Source of the DNA: BS150m-G50 sp964517435 | Lineage (GTDB): Bacteria; CAIWAD01; BS150m-G50 | Length of the DNA: 8,015 nt | Direction: 5' to 3' | Assembly: GCA_964517435.1 (NCBI GenBank) | Contig: CAZFEC010000070.1 | Coordinates: forward strand, 1 to 8,015 | Shown here: positions 1-6,060 of the stretch, piece by piece | How the letters are laid out: each line of letters begins with the position of its first letter | Numbering within the stretch: the stretch's first letter is position 1 | Notes under the pieces: generated by a model | Seen by the model: only the letters and a program-made list of their open reading frames with translations | What the model was told of the DNA's origin: nothing | The model's database searches: none | Position numbers and translations under genes: made by a program

Positions 1-161
1 CCATCAAGTCTATCTGTCGGGTTAAACGAAATTCTTTTCAAGAATGAGTATAATTTCAGAATAATCAGCTCGAATCGGTGGTATCTGCTTTATAATCACA
101 CTTAAAAGGTTGTATTTATTCTAGATAACTTGGTCCGACCCCGGAAAGTGAAAAAATACCT

Positions 162-189
162 TTGATCTATATAGTCGTTTACCTAAAAT
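162..189 (+). promoter_or_regulatory. candidate sigma70-type promoter for the fadL-like gene
   Basis: TTGATC (162-167) and TAAAAT (184-189) are separated by 16 bases. They match the -35 and -10 consensus at 4/6 and 5/6 positions. Transcription would start near 196 and give a leader of about 90 bases. The region is AT-rich, so such matches arise by chance, and the host's promoter consensus is unknown. This is the best-placed candidate of several. Confidence 0.3.
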
Positions 190-276
190 AGTTCTCACTC
201 CATGACTATTGAGATTTTGAACCTAACGTCATAATCGTACTCAAATCAGCTGAGATAGGGCTACTTCTACTACCAC

Positions 277-282
277 AGGAGG
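277..282 (+). promoter_or_regulatory. strong Shine-Dalgarno site (AGGAGG)
   Basis: A full AGGAGG lies 5 bases before the ATG at 288. This fixes the start of the outer-membrane protein and predicts efficient translation. It is the best ribosome binding site in the window. Confidence 0.85.
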
Positions 283-287
283 ATTGA

Positions 288-1616
288 ATGAAAAAAATAT
301 CCAGAGTTCTTACCCTAGTCGCTTCCCTGGCGATAGCTGTTTCCACCGGCTGGGCCAACGGTCTCAGCCTCAACAGTATCGGTCCCCGCGCCTTCGGAAT
401 GGGTGGCGCTTTTGTCGGTCTGGCTGCCGACGGTTCCGCCATTCATTGGAATCCGGCCGGCCTGGCCAATCAACAGAGCGGAATCAGCCTGTTCGTCACC
501 GATGTGATGCCAGCCGCGACCTATAAGTACGATGCTTTCGGGGTTGACGCTGCTACCGTGTCAAACCACTACTTCAGTCCGAACCTGTTTGCCAACTATT
601 CCATCGGTAAATTCGCCGTCGGCCTGGGCGCCTATGTGCCCGCCGGACTGGGTGCCGAATGGGAAGGGGACGACCTGGTAGCTTTCGGCGGACCAGCTTT
701 TCTCGATCCGCCTGACAACACGATCGCCAATCCCTTCGCCGATGCCACCTATGAGTGGATGAGCAAGATCGGTGTCTTTAACATCGCGCCGGCCGTCGCT
801 TACCAGGTGACACAGTCGCTGCAGGTGGGCGCTGCGCTCAACATCTTCTACGGCATGATGGACCTGAAACGGGCGATGGATGTCGAGGATGTCACGACCG
901 GCACTCCGGCACCCGGTGAGGATGGGATGGTGGATAACCAGTACGAAGAGACGAGCACCGGTCTGGGTTATGGCGTAACCCTCAGCGGCCTGTGGCAGAC
1001 AAATGACTTCCTGTCGGTCGGAGTTACCTACAAAACGCAGACGACCGTAACTTTCGAGGGAACTGCCAAGAACACCGCCTTTGCCGCTTACAACGCAGAA
1101 GAGTCCGATTTCAAGCGCGACCTGGCCTGGCCGATGTGGGTCGGCGCCGGTGTCGCGGTCAAACCCCTGAACAAGCTGACCGTGACCTTTGACGTTCAGT
1201 ACAGCCAGTGGTCCGCCACCGAGGATGTGATCGAGACTGATTATCTCGATGATGTCTGGGATCAGCAGATCGACCAGCAGGGGGAGAACAAGATGGAGCT
1301 GAACTGGGAAGACGCTACCCAGTACAGGTTAGGCCTGGAATATGAGGCTTCCGAGACACTGGCCCTGCGCCTGGGCTACTATCAGGATCCCGCACCGGCG
1401 CCGGATGAAACGCTCAACATCCTGTTCCCCTCATCAAGCAATCAGGCTTTCACCGGTGGTGTCGGCTTCAACCTGAACCAGCTCACAGTCGATTTCGGAC
1501 TGGAATACCTGCTCGGTGAGGAGCGGAATGTCGATCCCGCCGCGGAAAATATGCCGGGTGTGCATCAGATGGACATCTTTGCCTTCAGTATCGGGGCAAG
1601 CTATCTGCTTCCCTGA
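288..1616 (+). CDS. FadL/OmpP1/TodX-family outer-membrane transport protein
   Basis: This 442-residue protein is probably a 14-stranded outer-membrane barrel that lets hydrophobic compounds (long-chain fatty acids, hydrocarbons) cross the outer membrane. A Sec signal peptide (Lys2-Lys3, hydrophobic core about 7-20) should be cut after Ala23 (GWA|NG). The mature N-terminus carries the family hallmark: a GPRAFGMGGAF-like stretch (32-42) followed by DGSAIHWNPAGL (48-59), which forms the N-terminal hatch. The rest is alternating polar/aromatic beta-strand sequence with acidic loops, and the length is normal for the family. The start is fixed by AGGAGG 5 bases upstream. The C-terminus has a GxxYxL beta-signal (436-441) but then ends in Pro442 instead of on an aromatic residue. 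The gene appears monocistronic, with a terminator just downstream. Family assignment is firm; the substrate cannot be read from the sequence. Confidence 0.93.
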   Translation: MKKISRVLTLVASLAIAVSTGWANGLSLNSIGPRAFGMGGAFVGLAADGSAIHWNPAGLANQQSGISLFVTDVMPAATYKYDAFGVDAATVSNHYFSPNLFANYSIGKFAVGLGAYVPAGLGAEWEGDDLVAFGGPAFLDPPDNTIANPFADATYEWMSKIGVFNIAPAVAYQVTQSLQVGAALNIFYGMMDLKRAMDVEDVTTGTPAPGEDGMVDNQYEETSTGLGYGVTLSGLWQTNDFLSVGVTYKTQTTVTFEGTAKNTAFAAYNAEESDFKRDLAWPMWVGAGVAVKPLNKLTVTFDVQYSQWSATEDVIETDYLDDVWDQQIDQQGENKMELNWEDATQYRLGLEYEASETLALRLGYYQDPAPAPDETLNILFPSSSNQAFTGGVGFNLNQLTVDFGLEYLLGEERNVDPAAENMPGVHQMDIFAFSIGASYLLP

Positions 1617-1636
1617 TTCCTGACACGAATCCTGCG

Positions 1637-1670
1637 AGTGGGGGAGAGCCGGTGGCTTCCCCCACTTTAG
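1637..1670 (+). terminator. hairpin terminator after the fadL-like gene
   Basis: AGTGGGGGA (1637-1645) pairs perfectly with TCCCCCACT (1658-1666). After one bulged G, AGCC (1647-1650) pairs with GGCT (1654-1657) around a GGT loop, making a 13-pair stem. The T tract is short (TTT then AG), so termination may be partial. It lies 20 bases after the stop codon, where a rho-independent terminator is expected. Confidence 0.8.
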
Positions 1671-1689
1671 CACCCTTTCAGCCGCTTTT

Positions 1690-1711
1690 ACCGTTCCCTG
1701 TTTCAAACGGT
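1690..1711 (+). other. weak second inverted repeat in the intergenic gap
   Basis: ACCGTT (1690-1695) can pair with AACGGT (1706-1711) around a 10-base loop, followed by TTCTC. The stem is short and the loop long, so it is at most a weak back-up terminator. In the rest of the gap 1671-1816 I see no convincing promoter for the next gene. Confidence 0.2.
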
Positions 1712-1816
1712 TTCTCATCACACCTGACCAGAAGTTGCACCTCAACCTCCTGAGTCTTACCTTCAATTGCCTCCAGACCCTGTTTGTGAACTTCGAGTAT
1801 CAACCGGCAACATCGC

Positions 1817-3403
1817 ATGATCTACCGCATCGGACTGACCGCTTTGTTCCTCAGCACGCTGTTCCGGCAACCCTGCCTGGCGACGACAAACGGCGATGCG
1901 ACGGCCTTGACCGAAGCGCGCTATCGCTGGGACACTGATCGCACCGTCACTCGCTGCGGTGCCGGCTACGGGAAACGCGGCCAGCCGCTCAATCCTGGTT
2001 CTGTCTGGCAGCAGCGCGACTCCTGCAGCGATCCGAGTAGTGTGCTCTTCGGCACCCAGACGGAGTACCCGGTGAACACCGTCAAGACCCAGTTCATCGG
2101 CACACCTGATCTCAACGCTGACAGCTATCCCGATCTGGTCATCCTCTACCACCCGGCGCTGATGGATGTATACCTCAACGATGGAGACGGTGTTTTCGAA
2201 TTCCAGTACTCGATTGCACTGCCGGAGCCCGGGGCAATCGCTAATCACGCTCTGGATTATGACGCCGACGCAGATGGTAATCTCGATCTGCTGATTTCCA
2301 AAGATTCCAGCGCTGAGTCGGAGCGCGGCCTGCTGGTGCTCTACGGCGACGGTCTGGGCGGTTTCCCCCGCCACGCCTTCTTCCCCTCCATCTATGCCGT
2401 GTTCCGTTCCGCCCTGATCGATCTGGATGCGGACGGCGATCTGGATGTCGTCATCGCTACCCAGACGACCCAGCTAGCAACCGCCGGTATTTTCGTCTGG
2501 TTCATCAACGAGGGGGGCGGGGTGTTCACCGGTCATTCGCAATTCATCGGACCGGGCGGATTCTTCCCGATGCACCTGGTCCTGCTCCCGCCGGAAGCAC
2601 CGGATTACATTTTGATCGGCGGGTACGACTGGTACACCTGGAGCGGCTACCTGTTGATAATGGACCCGGCAACCCTCACCATCATCGATAGCATAACCTG
2701 TCCCAGTTTTCGTCTGGAGAACCTCGCCCTGGGCGATATCAACGGCGACGGAGGGCAGGATCTGGTCTCCACCATGTCGTTCGCCTACAACCGGATTCTG
2801 GTTATGCTCGGAGACGAGCAGATGCCGGCCTTCCAGGAGCCGGTGGAGCATGAGCTGGAGACCACCTTCGGTATGATCACTACCGCCGATCTGATCGCGG
2901 AAACCGCCTACGATCCACCCGGGACGGTTGTCGAGGAGGTGATCGCGGCGACCTTGAGCCTGAATGGATCCTTCGATCAAATCGCCTATGTCTATCGATA
3001 TACAGAGTGCGATTCTTTCTCACAACCGCTGGCGGTGGGAGAGCCGGGTGGGAACTGGAGCGGATTCGATGTGGAGACGGTGGACCTGAACGGCGATGGC
3101 GCGCTGGATCTGCTCACGACGATGAACTACACCAACAATCCCCGCGATCTGGCGCTGTTCCTGGCCGAACCGCCACCGGTGCCGATGACGCGGGTGACCA
3201 TCCAGGTTCAGGCGGGTCAGGTTTTCCTGCATTGGCCGCCGCTACCGGAAGCGGTCGCCTATACAATCTATCAACAGGCAACCGCTTACGCCGACACCAG
3301 CGAGGCTGAATTGATCTCCACCCAGAGTGAAACCAGCTACTGCGAGCCGGTGGCCGGTGCCATGCAACGGTACTACTTCATCGTGGCGCAGCTGGGCCAC
3401 TGA
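1817..3403 (+). CDS. secreted FG-GAP/VCBS-repeat beta-propeller protein with Fn3-like C-terminus
   Basis: This 528-residue exported protein has no assignable enzymatic function. A signal peptide with a short hydrophobic core (about 5-15) is probably cut near Ala22 (CLA|TT). Five clear Asp-rich FG-GAP calcium loops follow: DLNADSYPDL (98), DYDADADGNLDL (147), DLDADGDLDV (202), DINGDGGQDL (307) and DLNGDGALDL (423). Two degenerate copies without the loop can be seen near 254-269 and 354-378, so the spacing is about 49-65 residues throughout and fits a seven-bladed propeller. Residues about 458-526 resemble a fibronectin type III domain (VFLHWPPLP, AYTIYQQA, RYYFIVAQ). No sorting tag, anchor or catalytic motif is visible. 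The ATG is the only plausible start after the in-frame stop at 1787-1789, but it lacks a Shine-Dalgarno site. Such proteins are usually surface or extracellular binding proteins. Confidence 0.85.
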   Translation: MIYRIGLTALFLSTLFRQPCLATTNGDATALTEARYRWDTDRTVTRCGAGYGKRGQPLNPGSVWQQRDSCSDPSSVLFGTQTEYPVNTVKTQFIGTPDLNADSYPDLVILYHPALMDVYLNDGDGVFEFQYSIALPEPGAIANHALDYDADADGNLDLLISKDSSAESERGLLVLYGDGLGGFPRHAFFPSIYAVFRSALIDLDADGDLDVVIATQTTQLATAGIFVWFINEGGGVFTGHSQFIGPGGFFPMHLVLLPPEAPDYILIGGYDWYTWSGYLLIMDPATLTIIDSITCPSFRLENLALGDINGDGGQDLVSTMSFAYNRILVMLGDEQMPAFQEPVEHELETTFGMITTADLIAETAYDPPGTVVEEVIAATLSLNGSFDQIAYVYRYTECDSFSQPLAVGEPGGNWSGFDVETVDLNGDGALDLLTTMNYTNNPRDLALFLAEPPPVPMTRVTIQVQAGQVFLHWPPLPEAVAYTIYQQATAYADTSEAELISTQSETSYCEPVAGAMQRYYFIVAQLGH

Positions 3404-3406
3404 CCC

Positions 3407-4510
3407 TCATTCCACCCGATTGAGATTGCGGATGTGGTTCAGGGCAGACCCGGCTTTGAACCAGGCGATCTGGTTGTGACTGTAGGTGTGTTTGAGTTCG
3501 ATTTGATCCCGGCTGCCATCACTGTGTTGCAGTGCCAGCTCCAAGCGGCTGCCTGGTGCAAACTCCCCCAGACCCTCAACCGCACAGATATCATCTTCCC
3601 GGATCTTCTCATAGTCGGCGGGATCGGCGAAAGTGACCGCCAGCATGCCCTGCTTCTTGAGGTTGGTTTCGTGGATGCGCGCGAAGGAACGGGTCAGCAC
3701 CACCCTGACTTTGAGGAAACGGGGCTCCATGGCGGCGTGTTCCCGCGAGGAGCCTTCACCATAGTTTTCATCCCCCACGATCAGCGTTTCCACACCGGCC
3801 GCCTGGTAAGCCCGTGCGACTTCCGGTACCGGTTGGTACTCACCGTTGAGTTGATTACGGATCGAGTCAACGCTGTCGTTGAAGGTGTTGGTGGCGCCGA
3901 TCAGAAGATTGCCGGAGATGTTCTCCAGATGCCCCCGGTACTTCAGCCAGGGACCCGCCATGGATATATGGTCAGTGGTACACTTGCCCTTCACCTTGAT
4001 CAGCAGCTTCAGGCCGGTTAATTCCTTCCCGTCCCAGGGTTCAAAGGGAGTCAGCAGCTGCAGCCTTTCGGAGCTGTCGCTGACCGGTATCTCCACCGCT
4101 TCACCGTTAATCGGCGGGAGCACGATTCCCCGGTCTCCGGATACGAAGCCGGCCGGGGGCAACTCCTCCCCCTGCGGTTCCGGGAGCTGCACCGGCTCAC
4201 CGGCGCGGTTGGTAAGCGCATCAGTCAGCGGATTGAAATCGAGTCGTCCCGCCAGCGCGAAAACGGTGGCGATCTCCGGGGAAACGACGAAACTGTGGGT
4301 GTTGGGATTGCCGTCATTCCGCTTGGCGAAGTTACGGTTGAAGGAGATCATGATGGAGTTGGGCTGCTGCTCATCGGCACCGGCGCGGGCCCACTGCCCG
4401 ATACAGGGACCGCAGGCGTTGGCCAGCATCATGCCGCCCGCCCTTTCGAAAGTGGCTGAGAAACCGTCCCGCTCGATCGTATCCTTGACCTGCTCCGAGC
4501 CGGGGGTGAT
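3407..4510 (-). pseudogene. aconitate hydratase (mitochondrial-like), C-terminal part without its N-terminus
   Basis: Aconitase interconverts citrate and isocitrate in the TCA cycle using a [4Fe-4S] cluster. This remnant aligns closely with mitochondrial aconitase from ITPGSEQ to the end. Residue numbers of the fused frame plus 127 give the porcine enzyme numbering: Cys294 and Cys297 (LANACGPCIGQ) are cluster ligands 421 and 424, Asn319/Arg320/Arg325 are 446/447/452, Arg453 is 580, and Ser515-Ser516-Arg517 (GEGSSREHA) are 642-644. The swivel domain is therefore intact. Missing are domains 1 and 2, the third cluster ligand (Cys358) and the catalytic His/Asp/Glu residues before about position 390. 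It has no start codon of its own at the joint. It cannot be a working aconitase unless the rest lies elsewhere. Confidence 0.9.
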
Positions 4511-5293
4511 GTAGAGCAGCATCGCCAGCAGCACCTGCCACAGCTCTCCGTGCAACGGTACCTGGAACCAGAGGATGCCCACCGCCAACACGATGGCACC
4601 GTCCAGGAAACCGAGCAGGATGTAGGGTATCACTTTGCCGAGAATGATCTGACGCGCCCGGGCGGGACTGACCAGCACCTGCTCCAGCGTGCCCATTTCC
4701 TTCTCCCGGACGATGGCGATGCTGGTCAGCAGGGCGCTGATCAGCAGCAGGATGACGGCGATCAATCCAGGTACGAAAAAGTGAGTGGAGGAGAGATCGG
4801 GATTGTAAAGAAAGCGGGGCGACAGCGTAAAGGGTATAACGCTGATCCGGTTCAGCTCGAAACTGGTGTCCAGAAGAATGCTGTTGAGATAGTTATGGAT
4901 GAAATTGGCTGCGTTGGGATCGGCGGCGTCGATCAGTACCTGAACGGCGGTAACCGGCTCGGTCGCCAGGCTGCGGCTGTAGTCGGCCGGGATGACAATG
5001 ATACAGCGGACGGCTCCCCGCTGAAACAGCTCCTCATATTCTTCAGGGTGCAATTCCTGTTCGACCAGATCGAAGAAACCGCTCGCAGTGATGGATTGCA
5101 CCAAATGGCGGCTGTCGGGCGAACCGGACAGATCGACCAGACCGGTTGGAATGCCGCGCATCTCCAGCGTGATGGCGTAGCTGAACACCAGGAGCATCAG
5201 CACCGGCCAGACCAGGATGATCAGCAGGGTTTGCGGATCGCGCCAGATGTGCATGAACTCCTTGCGCAGGATGCTGAGCAGGACCCGGTTCAT
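3407..5293 (-). CDS. chimeric ORF: YbhS-like ABC permease N-terminus fused in frame to aconitase C-terminus
   Basis: One uninterrupted frame of 628 codons joins two unrelated proteins. Residues 1-261 are an ABC-2 type exporter permease: TM1 about 22-42, an extracytoplasmic domain about 43-170, TM2 about 172-194, the cytoplasmic stretch REKEMGTLEQVLVSP (196-210), TM3 about 223-244, and the first half of TM4 (251-261). Residues from about 262 are the C-terminal half of a mitochondrial-type aconitase, beginning ITPGSEQ and running to the natural family end (WFKAGSALNHI). The start ATG overlaps the preceding ATPase stop as ATGA, so it is expressed from the exporter operon if the joint is real. 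The permease lacks about 110 residues (the rest of TM4 and the last helices). The aconitase lacks about 390. No known protein has this architecture to my knowledge. A misassembly or a deletion fusion is the likely cause, and a functional hybrid is improbable. Confidence 0.85.
   Translation of the reverse strand: MNRVLLSILRKEFMHIWRDPQTLLIILVWPVLMLLVFSYAITLEMRGIPTGLVDLSGSPDSRHLVQSITASGFFDLVEQELHPEEYEELFQRGAVRCIIVIPADYSRSLATEPVTAVQVLIDAADPNAANFIHNYLNSILLDTSFELNRISVIPFTLSPRFLYNPDLSSTHFFVPGLIAVILLLISALLTSIAIVREKEMGTLEQVLVSPARARQIILGKVIPYILLGFLDGAIVLAVGILWFQVPLHGELWQVLLAMLLYITPGSEQVKDTIERDGFSATFERAGGMMLANACGPCIGQWARAGADEQQPNSIMISFNRNFAKRNDGNPNTHSFVVSPEIATVFALAGRLDFNPLTDALTNRAGEPVQLPEPQGEELPPAGFVSGDRGIVLPPINGEAVEIPVSDSSERLQLLTPFEPWDGKELTGLKLLIKVKGKCTTDHISMAGPWLKYRGHLENISGNLLIGATNTFNDSVDSIRNQLNGEYQPVPEVARAYQAAGVETLIVGDENYGEGSSREHAAMEPRFLKVRVVLTRSFARIHETNLKKQGMLAVTFADPADYEKIREDDICAVEGLGEFAPGSRLELALQHSDGSRDQIELKHTYSHNQIAWFKAGSALNHIRNLNRVE
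4502..4513 (-). other. fusion joint between permease and aconitase sequence
   Basis: The codons read Tyr-Ile-Thr-Pro (TAC ATC ACC CCC). Tyr261 still fits permease TM4, while Ile262-Thr263-Pro264 is the conserved ITPGSEQ of aconitase. The break is therefore within a few bases of 4505-4511. No insertion-sequence end, direct repeat or linker is visible, and both sides stay GC-rich with similar third-position bias. Confidence 0.8.
4511..5293 (-). pseudogene. truncated ABC-2 exporter permease (YbhS-like), N-terminal part
   Basis: This part would form half of the membrane pore of the exporter encoded with the ATPases upstream. It shows the YbhS/YbhR layout: a cytoplasmic start (KEFMHIWRDPQTLL), TM1, a long periplasmic domain with the family-like IDAADPNAANFI (121-132), TM2 (VPGLIAVILLLISALLTSIA), and the Glu-rich coupling stretch that contacts the ATPases. 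YbhS-type permeases run to about 370-380 residues. Here the sequence leaves the family at Tyr261, where E. coli YbhS continues through TM4 and the remaining helices. The second permease (YbhR-like) that normally follows is also absent from the window. On its own this fragment should not support transport. Confidence 0.85.
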
Positions 5294-6060
5294 GGCGCCT
5301 CCCCACCGACGGCTTTGAGAAAGACCTCCTGAATTGTGTCACATTCATATTTCGCACAGAGCGCCTTTGGCGTAGCCAGTTCGACGATGCGGCCCTGCAC
5401 CATGATGCTGATGCGGTGGCAGTACTGCGCTTCGTCCATGTAGTGGGTGGTCACGAAGATCGTCTTGCCGCCGGCAGCCAGACGGTGGATCAAGTGCCAG
5501 AAGCGGCGGCGGGAGACCGGGTCCACGCCGCTGGTCGGTTCGTCCAGAAACAGAAGCGGCGGATCGTGCAACAGCGAAGTGCTGAGTGCCAGCCGCTGTT
5601 TCCAACCGAGAGGTAGACCGGCGGTCAGCTGGTCGGCCTGCTCCTCCAGCTCCAGTTCCGCCAGCAGTGACGCCGTCTTGAGCTTGATTGTATCACGCGG
5701 CAGGCCGTAGATCCCCCCGTAGAACTGAATATTCTCACGGACGGTGAGGTCCTCATACAGACTGAAGCGCTGGCTCATGTAGCCGAGGCCGGCTTTGATC
5801 CGGTCCGGGTGCCGATAGATATCGTGGCCGCCCACTTCGGCATGACCGGAGGTCGGCAGCAGCAAACCGCAGAGCATGCGGATAGTGGTGGTCTTACCGG
5901 CTCCGTTAGCGCCGAGAAATCCGAAGACTTCACCGGGTGCCACCGCAAAGCTGACCCGGTCAACCGCGGTGAACTCACCGAATCGCCGGGTCAATTCGCT
6001 GACCCGTACCGCCGGCGGTGAACCGGCCTTCCCGGCGACAGGGATGGTAAGATTGTTCAC
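5290..6060 (-). CDS. ABC exporter ATP-binding protein, equivalent to YbhF C-terminal half (NBD2)
   Basis: This 256-residue ATPase energises the exporter together with the neighbouring NBD1. Motifs: Walker A GANGAGKTT (50-58), Q-loop Gln97 in GYMSQRFSLY, Walker B LLFLDEP (169-175), D-loop SGVDP (177-181) and H-loop His206 (TTHYMDEAQYC). The signature is LPLGWKQ (149-155) instead of LSGGQ, the same degeneration seen in the second half of E. coli YbhF (LPLGFKQ). It starts with GTG, which overlaps the NBD1 stop as GTGA; a GGGGG run 6 bases upstream serves as ribosome binding site. It ends by overlapping the permease start as ATGA. Translational coupling on both sides implies equimolar production. 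The transported substrate is unknown; E. coli YbhFSR has been linked to drug and Na+/Li+ export. Confidence 0.93.
   Translation of the reverse strand: MNNLTIPVAGKAGSPPAVRVSELTRRFGEFTAVDRVSFAVAPGEVFGFLGANGAGKTTTIRMLCGLLLPTSGHAEVGGHDIYRHPDRIKAGLGYMSQRFSLYEDLTVRENIQFYGGIYGLPRDTIKLKTASLLAELELEEQADQLTAGLPLGWKQRLALSTSLLHDPPLLFLDEPTSGVDPVSRRRFWHLIHRLAAGGKTIFVTTHYMDEAQYCHRISIMVQGRIVELATPKALCAKYECDTIQEVFLKAVGGEAP

Larger units (their letters stand above)
1..287. other. AT-rich leader region upstream of the fadL-like gene
   Basis: This stretch is about 35% GC over 1-240 by hand count, against about 63% in the gene that follows, so it looks non-coding. It holds a small perfect inverted repeat (ATTCTT 31-36 / AAGAAT 40-45, 3-base loop) and an 8-base palindrome CTATATAG (167-174). 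It also has several TATAAT-like hexamers (49-54, 91-96) without a good -35 partner, and a GC-rich palindromic motif GGTCCGACC (132-140). A frame open from base 1 to a TAA at 103-105 has no recognisable protein content. I see no RNA gene here. Confidence 0.6.

Noticed and set aside
31..45. ATTCTT/AAGAAT hairpin as a terminator of an upstream gene
   Set aside because: Six A/T-rich pairs with a 3-base loop and no T tract are too weak, and no upstream gene can be supported.
1..105. Frame open from the window edge for 34 codons to TAA, perhaps the end of an upstream gene
   Set aside because: It is AT-rich, with no recognisable motif and unlike the GC-rich genes nearby. An open run of this length is unremarkable by chance.
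1763..2374. Long antisense frame (203 codons) inside the FG-GAP gene
   Set aside because: It is a shadow of GC-rich coding sequence. The + strand frame has a signal peptide and five clear calcium loops, while the antisense product has no recognisable features.
3434..4514. Two overlapping + strand frames (3434-4021 and 3879-4514) opposite the aconitase part
   Set aside because: They are shadows of the conserved aconitase sequence on the - strand, with no ribosome binding site or family resemblance.
3407..5293. The fusion as a new working membrane-bound aconitase
   Set aside because: The third cluster cysteine, the N-terminal catalytic residues and the last permease helices are all missing. 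No linker or adapted boundary is seen, so accidental joining explains it better.
4550..5332. Frame of 260 codons on the + strand opposite the permease
   Set aside because: The product is low-complexity, rich in Gln, Asp and Gly. The opposite strand encodes a clear membrane protein in an operon.
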